Source: Acidimicrobiales bacterium (GTDB lineage Bacteria; Actinomycetota; Acidimicrobiia; Acidimicrobiales; Palsa-688). Taken from it: a stretch of 16,710 nt of DNA. The translations under genes and the position numbers were made by a program. This document shows positions 14,765 to 16,710 of the stretch, piece after piece (position 1 is the stretch's first letter; the number at the start of each line of letters is the position of its first letter). Location: assembly GCA_030039575.1 (NCBI GenBank), contig JASHVH010000350.1, positions 1 through 16,710 on the forward strand, written 5' to 3'. A model generated the notes under the pieces. That model saw only the letters and a program-made list of their open reading frames with translations. It did not search any database and was not told the DNA's origin.

Positions 14765-15715
14765 GTGGCGGCGCAAGCACAGCTGATCGCGGTCGAGGCG
14801 AGCGGTTTTCGCCGCCGACCTGCTGGTGGGCACGCTTTATCACGGTGGCGGCGGGCAGCCGTCGCCTACGCGTTCCTCTTCCCGGCGATCTCCATCCTGC
14901 TCGTGTTCGTCATATGGCCGATCATCCAGGTCTTCTGGCAATCGGTGCGGGGGACGACGTTCCTTCCCCCCGCCAGCCCGTACGTGGGTCTCGGCAATTT
15001 CCGGTCGATATTCGCGGACCCGCAATTCTGGACAGACCTGCGCACCACTGCCATCTACACCTTTGTGACGGTCCCGGTCACAATGGCCCTCGCGCTGGCG
15101 GTGGCGCTCGGTTTGCGCCACAACAACTTAGCCTCGCGGCTCCTGCGGACTGTCTATTTCCTGCCTGCACTGGGGTCGCTGGCTGTGATGGGGCTCGTCT
15201 GGAGCTTTTTGCTCAGCCCCGACATCGGGGTGCTCAACTACTGGCTACACAAGGTCGGTATCTCGGCTCCCGACTGGCTCGGGACGACCACGTTCGCGCT
15301 GCCATCGGTAATTGTCGTCGGCGTCTGGGTGACCCTCGGCTATTCCATGGTCATCTTCCTCGCCGGGCGCCAGGGCATCCCCGAGCAATATTACGAGGCG
15401 GCACGGATCGACGGCGCGTCACCGTGGCAACAGTTCCGGAACGTGACGCTGCCGCTCCTGGCGCCGACCACGATGTTCGTCCTCGTCACCTCCGTGATCG
15501 GCGCCTTCCAGGCTTTCGACCAGATATTCGTGATGACCAACGGCGGCCCGTTGTACAGCACCGAGACCCTCGTCCTTTACATGTACCGCTACGCGTTCAC
15601 GAACTTTGAGATTGGCTACGGCTGCGCTGTGGCGGTGTGCCTTTTCGTGATCGTCCTCGCCTTCACCATCGTCGAGGTCCGCATGTTCCGGCGCACCCAG
15701 CGGCAAATGTACTAA
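14765..15715 (+). CDS. CUT1-type sugar ABC transporter permease, MalF/UgpA-like
   Basis: Membrane subunit of the second importer, 316 residues from a GTG at 14765. That start has GGGAGA about 6 bases upstream; an earlier in-frame GTG at 14726 has none. The first helix is at about 31-54, in the context AYAFLFPAISILLVFVIWP, which is typical of the family. Other hydrophobic segments lie at about 95-116, 129-150, 180-199, 234-252 and 283-305. The EAA loop that contacts the ATPase is at about 210-232 (YEAARIDGASPWQQF, then TLPLL). The family motif FDQIFVMTNGGPLYSTETL follows. The gene is 127 bp downstream of the binding-protein gene and pairs with the next permease. Confidence 0.93.
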   Translation: MAAQAQLIAVEASGFRRRPAGGHALSRWRRAAVAYAFLFPAISILLVFVIWPIIQVFWQSVRGTTFLPPASPYVGLGNFRSIFADPQFWTDLRTTAIYTFVTVPVTMALALAVALGLRHNNLASRLLRTVYFLPALGSLAVMGLVWSFLLSPDIGVLNYWLHKVGISAPDWLGTTTFALPSVIVVGVWVTLGYSMVIFLAGRQGIPEQYYEAARIDGASPWQQFRNVTLPLLAPTTMFVLVTSVIGAFQAFDQIFVMTNGGPLYSTETLVLYMYRYAFTNFEIGYGCAVAVCLFVIVLAFTIVEVRMFRRTQRQMY

Positions 15716-15744
15716 CCAAAGCAAGCGACCAAGGAATACCCAGA

Positions 15745-16623
15745 ATGACTTCGATAGCGATCGAGAGACGGTCCTCATGGGTCACACGACACCGGCAACA
15801 CGGCGCCCTCGCCGCGTACAGCCGGGTGCTGATGTGGATCACCCTCTCGGTCGGGGCAGTACTGTTCGTCTTCCCCTTCGTCTGGATGCTCGCCACCTCG
15901 GTCAAGCCCGAGGCACAGGCGATCACGTTCCCGCCCACGTTGCTGCCTCGGCACCTTGACCTCGGGACGTACCAGAGCGTGTGGTCCCAGGTCGGCCTGA
16001 CTCGCCTCTACCTCAACACCTTCATCTTCGCGGGCAGCGTGACGGTGCTCTCAGTCACGCTCGACTCGCTCGCCGCGTACGCATTCGCACGACTGCAGTT
16101 CCCAGGAAAGGAGCTGTTGTTCTGGCTCGTATTGGTCACCTTGATGGTGCCCATCGCCGTGCTCATCGTGCCCCTCTTCTTCCAGCTGTACAAGTTCGGC
16201 TGGCTCAACACCTACCAGGGGCTGATCGTGCCGCTCGCCGCGAACGGCTACGGCATATTCCTCCTGCGGCAGTTCTTCTCGACCCTGCCGTTCGAGCTCG
16301 ACGACGCTGCCCGCGTCGATGGCGCCGGGGATTGGTTCATCTACCGAAAGATCATCGTTCGCCTGAGCGGGCCCGCGCTGGCTGCACTCGCCATTTTCAC
16401 GTTCTCTTTCAACTGGAACAACTTCTTATGGCCGCTCATCGTCACGAGCACCGCGTCGATGCGGACCCTGCCGTCTGGGCTCGTGCTTTTCACGGGCCAA
16501 CACGAGGTGATCTACGACCTCATGTGCGCGGGGGCGGTCCTGGCGATGATCCCCCTTGTGGTGCTGTTCTTCGCGTTGCAGCGCTACTTCGTGCGCGGCA
16601 TCGCCCTGTCGGGCCTGCGCTAG
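15745..16623 (+). CDS. CUT1-type sugar ABC transporter permease, MalG/UgpE-like
   Basis: Second membrane subunit of the importer, 292 residues. The ATG at 15745 has AAGGAA at 15731-15736 as ribosome site. The frame is open further upstream inside the preceding gene, but that stretch is not permease-like. The first helix is at about 29-51, ending in the family's FVWMLATSVK. The segment LNTFIFAGSVTVLSVTLDSLAAYAFAR (90-116) is characteristic of MalG-type proteins. The EAA loop is at about 184-207 (ELDDAARVDGAGDWFIYRK), and SFNWNNFLWPL follows at 221-231. The gene ends in GLR, typical of the family. It completes the binding-protein and permease set, but no ATPase gene follows within the remaining 87 bases. 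Confidence 0.93.
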   Translation: MTSIAIERRSSWVTRHRQHGALAAYSRVLMWITLSVGAVLFVFPFVWMLATSVKPEAQAITFPPTLLPRHLDLGTYQSVWSQVGLTRLYLNTFIFAGSVTVLSVTLDSLAAYAFARLQFPGKELLFWLVLVTLMVPIAVLIVPLFFQLYKFGWLNTYQGLIVPLAANGYGIFLLRQFFSTLPFELDDAARVDGAGDWFIYRKIIVRLSGPALAALAIFTFSFNWNNFLWPLIVTSTASMRTLPSGLVLFTGQHEVIYDLMCAGAVLAMIPLVVLFFALQRYFVRGIALSGLR

Positions 16624-16710
16624 CCACCGGTGCCTACCGGCGATAACTCGAGGAGAGCCCGTCGACGTCCGCCCGCGCTCGGGATGTCCGCTCTATGCGG
16701 AAAGGAAGAA
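16624..16710 (+). other. Right-edge leader of the next gene
   Basis: 87 bases after the last permease. A short hairpin CCGGT-GCCT-ACCGG lies at 16627-16640 without a T-run. The final bases GGAAAGGAAGAA resemble a ribosome binding site, so a further gene of the same strand probably starts just beyond the window. An ATG at 16684 opens a frame to the edge, but it has no good ribosome site. Confidence 0.4.

Noticed and set aside
15981..16646. Plus-strand frame of 221 codons across the last permease gene
   Set aside because: It is an alternative reading of the MalG-type permease, is Arg/His-rich, and lacks the membrane segments of its host frame.
1..16710. tRNA or rRNA genes, CRISPR arrays, insertion sequences or prophage genes
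   Set aside because: No cloverleaf-like intergenic stretch, no regularly spaced repeats, and no transposase or integrase motifs were seen; nearly all sequence is assigned to metabolic or transport genes.

Overview
The window is high-GC bacterial DNA (roughly 60-65% by eye) with frequent GTG and TTG starts, tight gene packing and start/stop overlaps. It is a carbohydrate-uptake and glycoside-hydrolysis locus. The combination of a peptide-type ABC importer, a LacI regulator, a Tat-exported binding protein and MalF/MalG-type permeases suggests an actinobacterium, possibly an acidimicrobial lineage. That assignment is inference from style only; there is no marker gene in the window.

Left block (about 1-7616, + strand): a complete five-gene oligopeptide/oligosaccharide (Dpp/Opp-type) ABC importer made of two permeases, two ATPases and a family 5 binding protein, followed by a cytoplasmic GH1 beta-glycosidase. 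Known importers of this class carry cellobiose and other beta-glucosides in some bacteria and archaea, so the neighbouring GH1 enzyme points to import of an intact beta-glycoside and cleavage inside the cell.

Middle block (about 7696-10464): a minus-strand gene encoding an unusual fusion of a HAD phosphatase, a HerA/VirB4-like ATPase and a small C-terminal module. Divergent from it is a phytanoyl-CoA-dioxygenase-type (PhyH) Fe(II)/2-oxoglutarate oxygenase. Neither is an obvious sugar gene, and they separate the two sugar operons.

Right block (10612-16623, + strand): a second sugar operon. A promoter (TTGACG-N18-TACCCT) overlaps a perfect 18-bp palindrome and precedes a LacI-family repressor gene. 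The repressor is joined by a 1-bp overlap to a GH51 alpha-L-arabinofuranosidase, which is followed by a Tat-type family 1 sugar-binding protein and MalF- and MalG-type permeases. No ATPase for this second importer lies in the window.

Together the genes describe uptake of plant-type oligosaccharides or glycosides carrying beta-glucosyl and alpha-arabinofuranosyl residues. Both hydrolases lack signal peptides, so hydrolysis should be intracellular. The likely control circuit is autorepression of the right-hand operon through the palindrome. The most unusual items are the HAD-ATPase fusion and the promoter-operator arrangement in front of the LacI gene. No tRNA, rRNA, CRISPR array or insertion sequence was seen.
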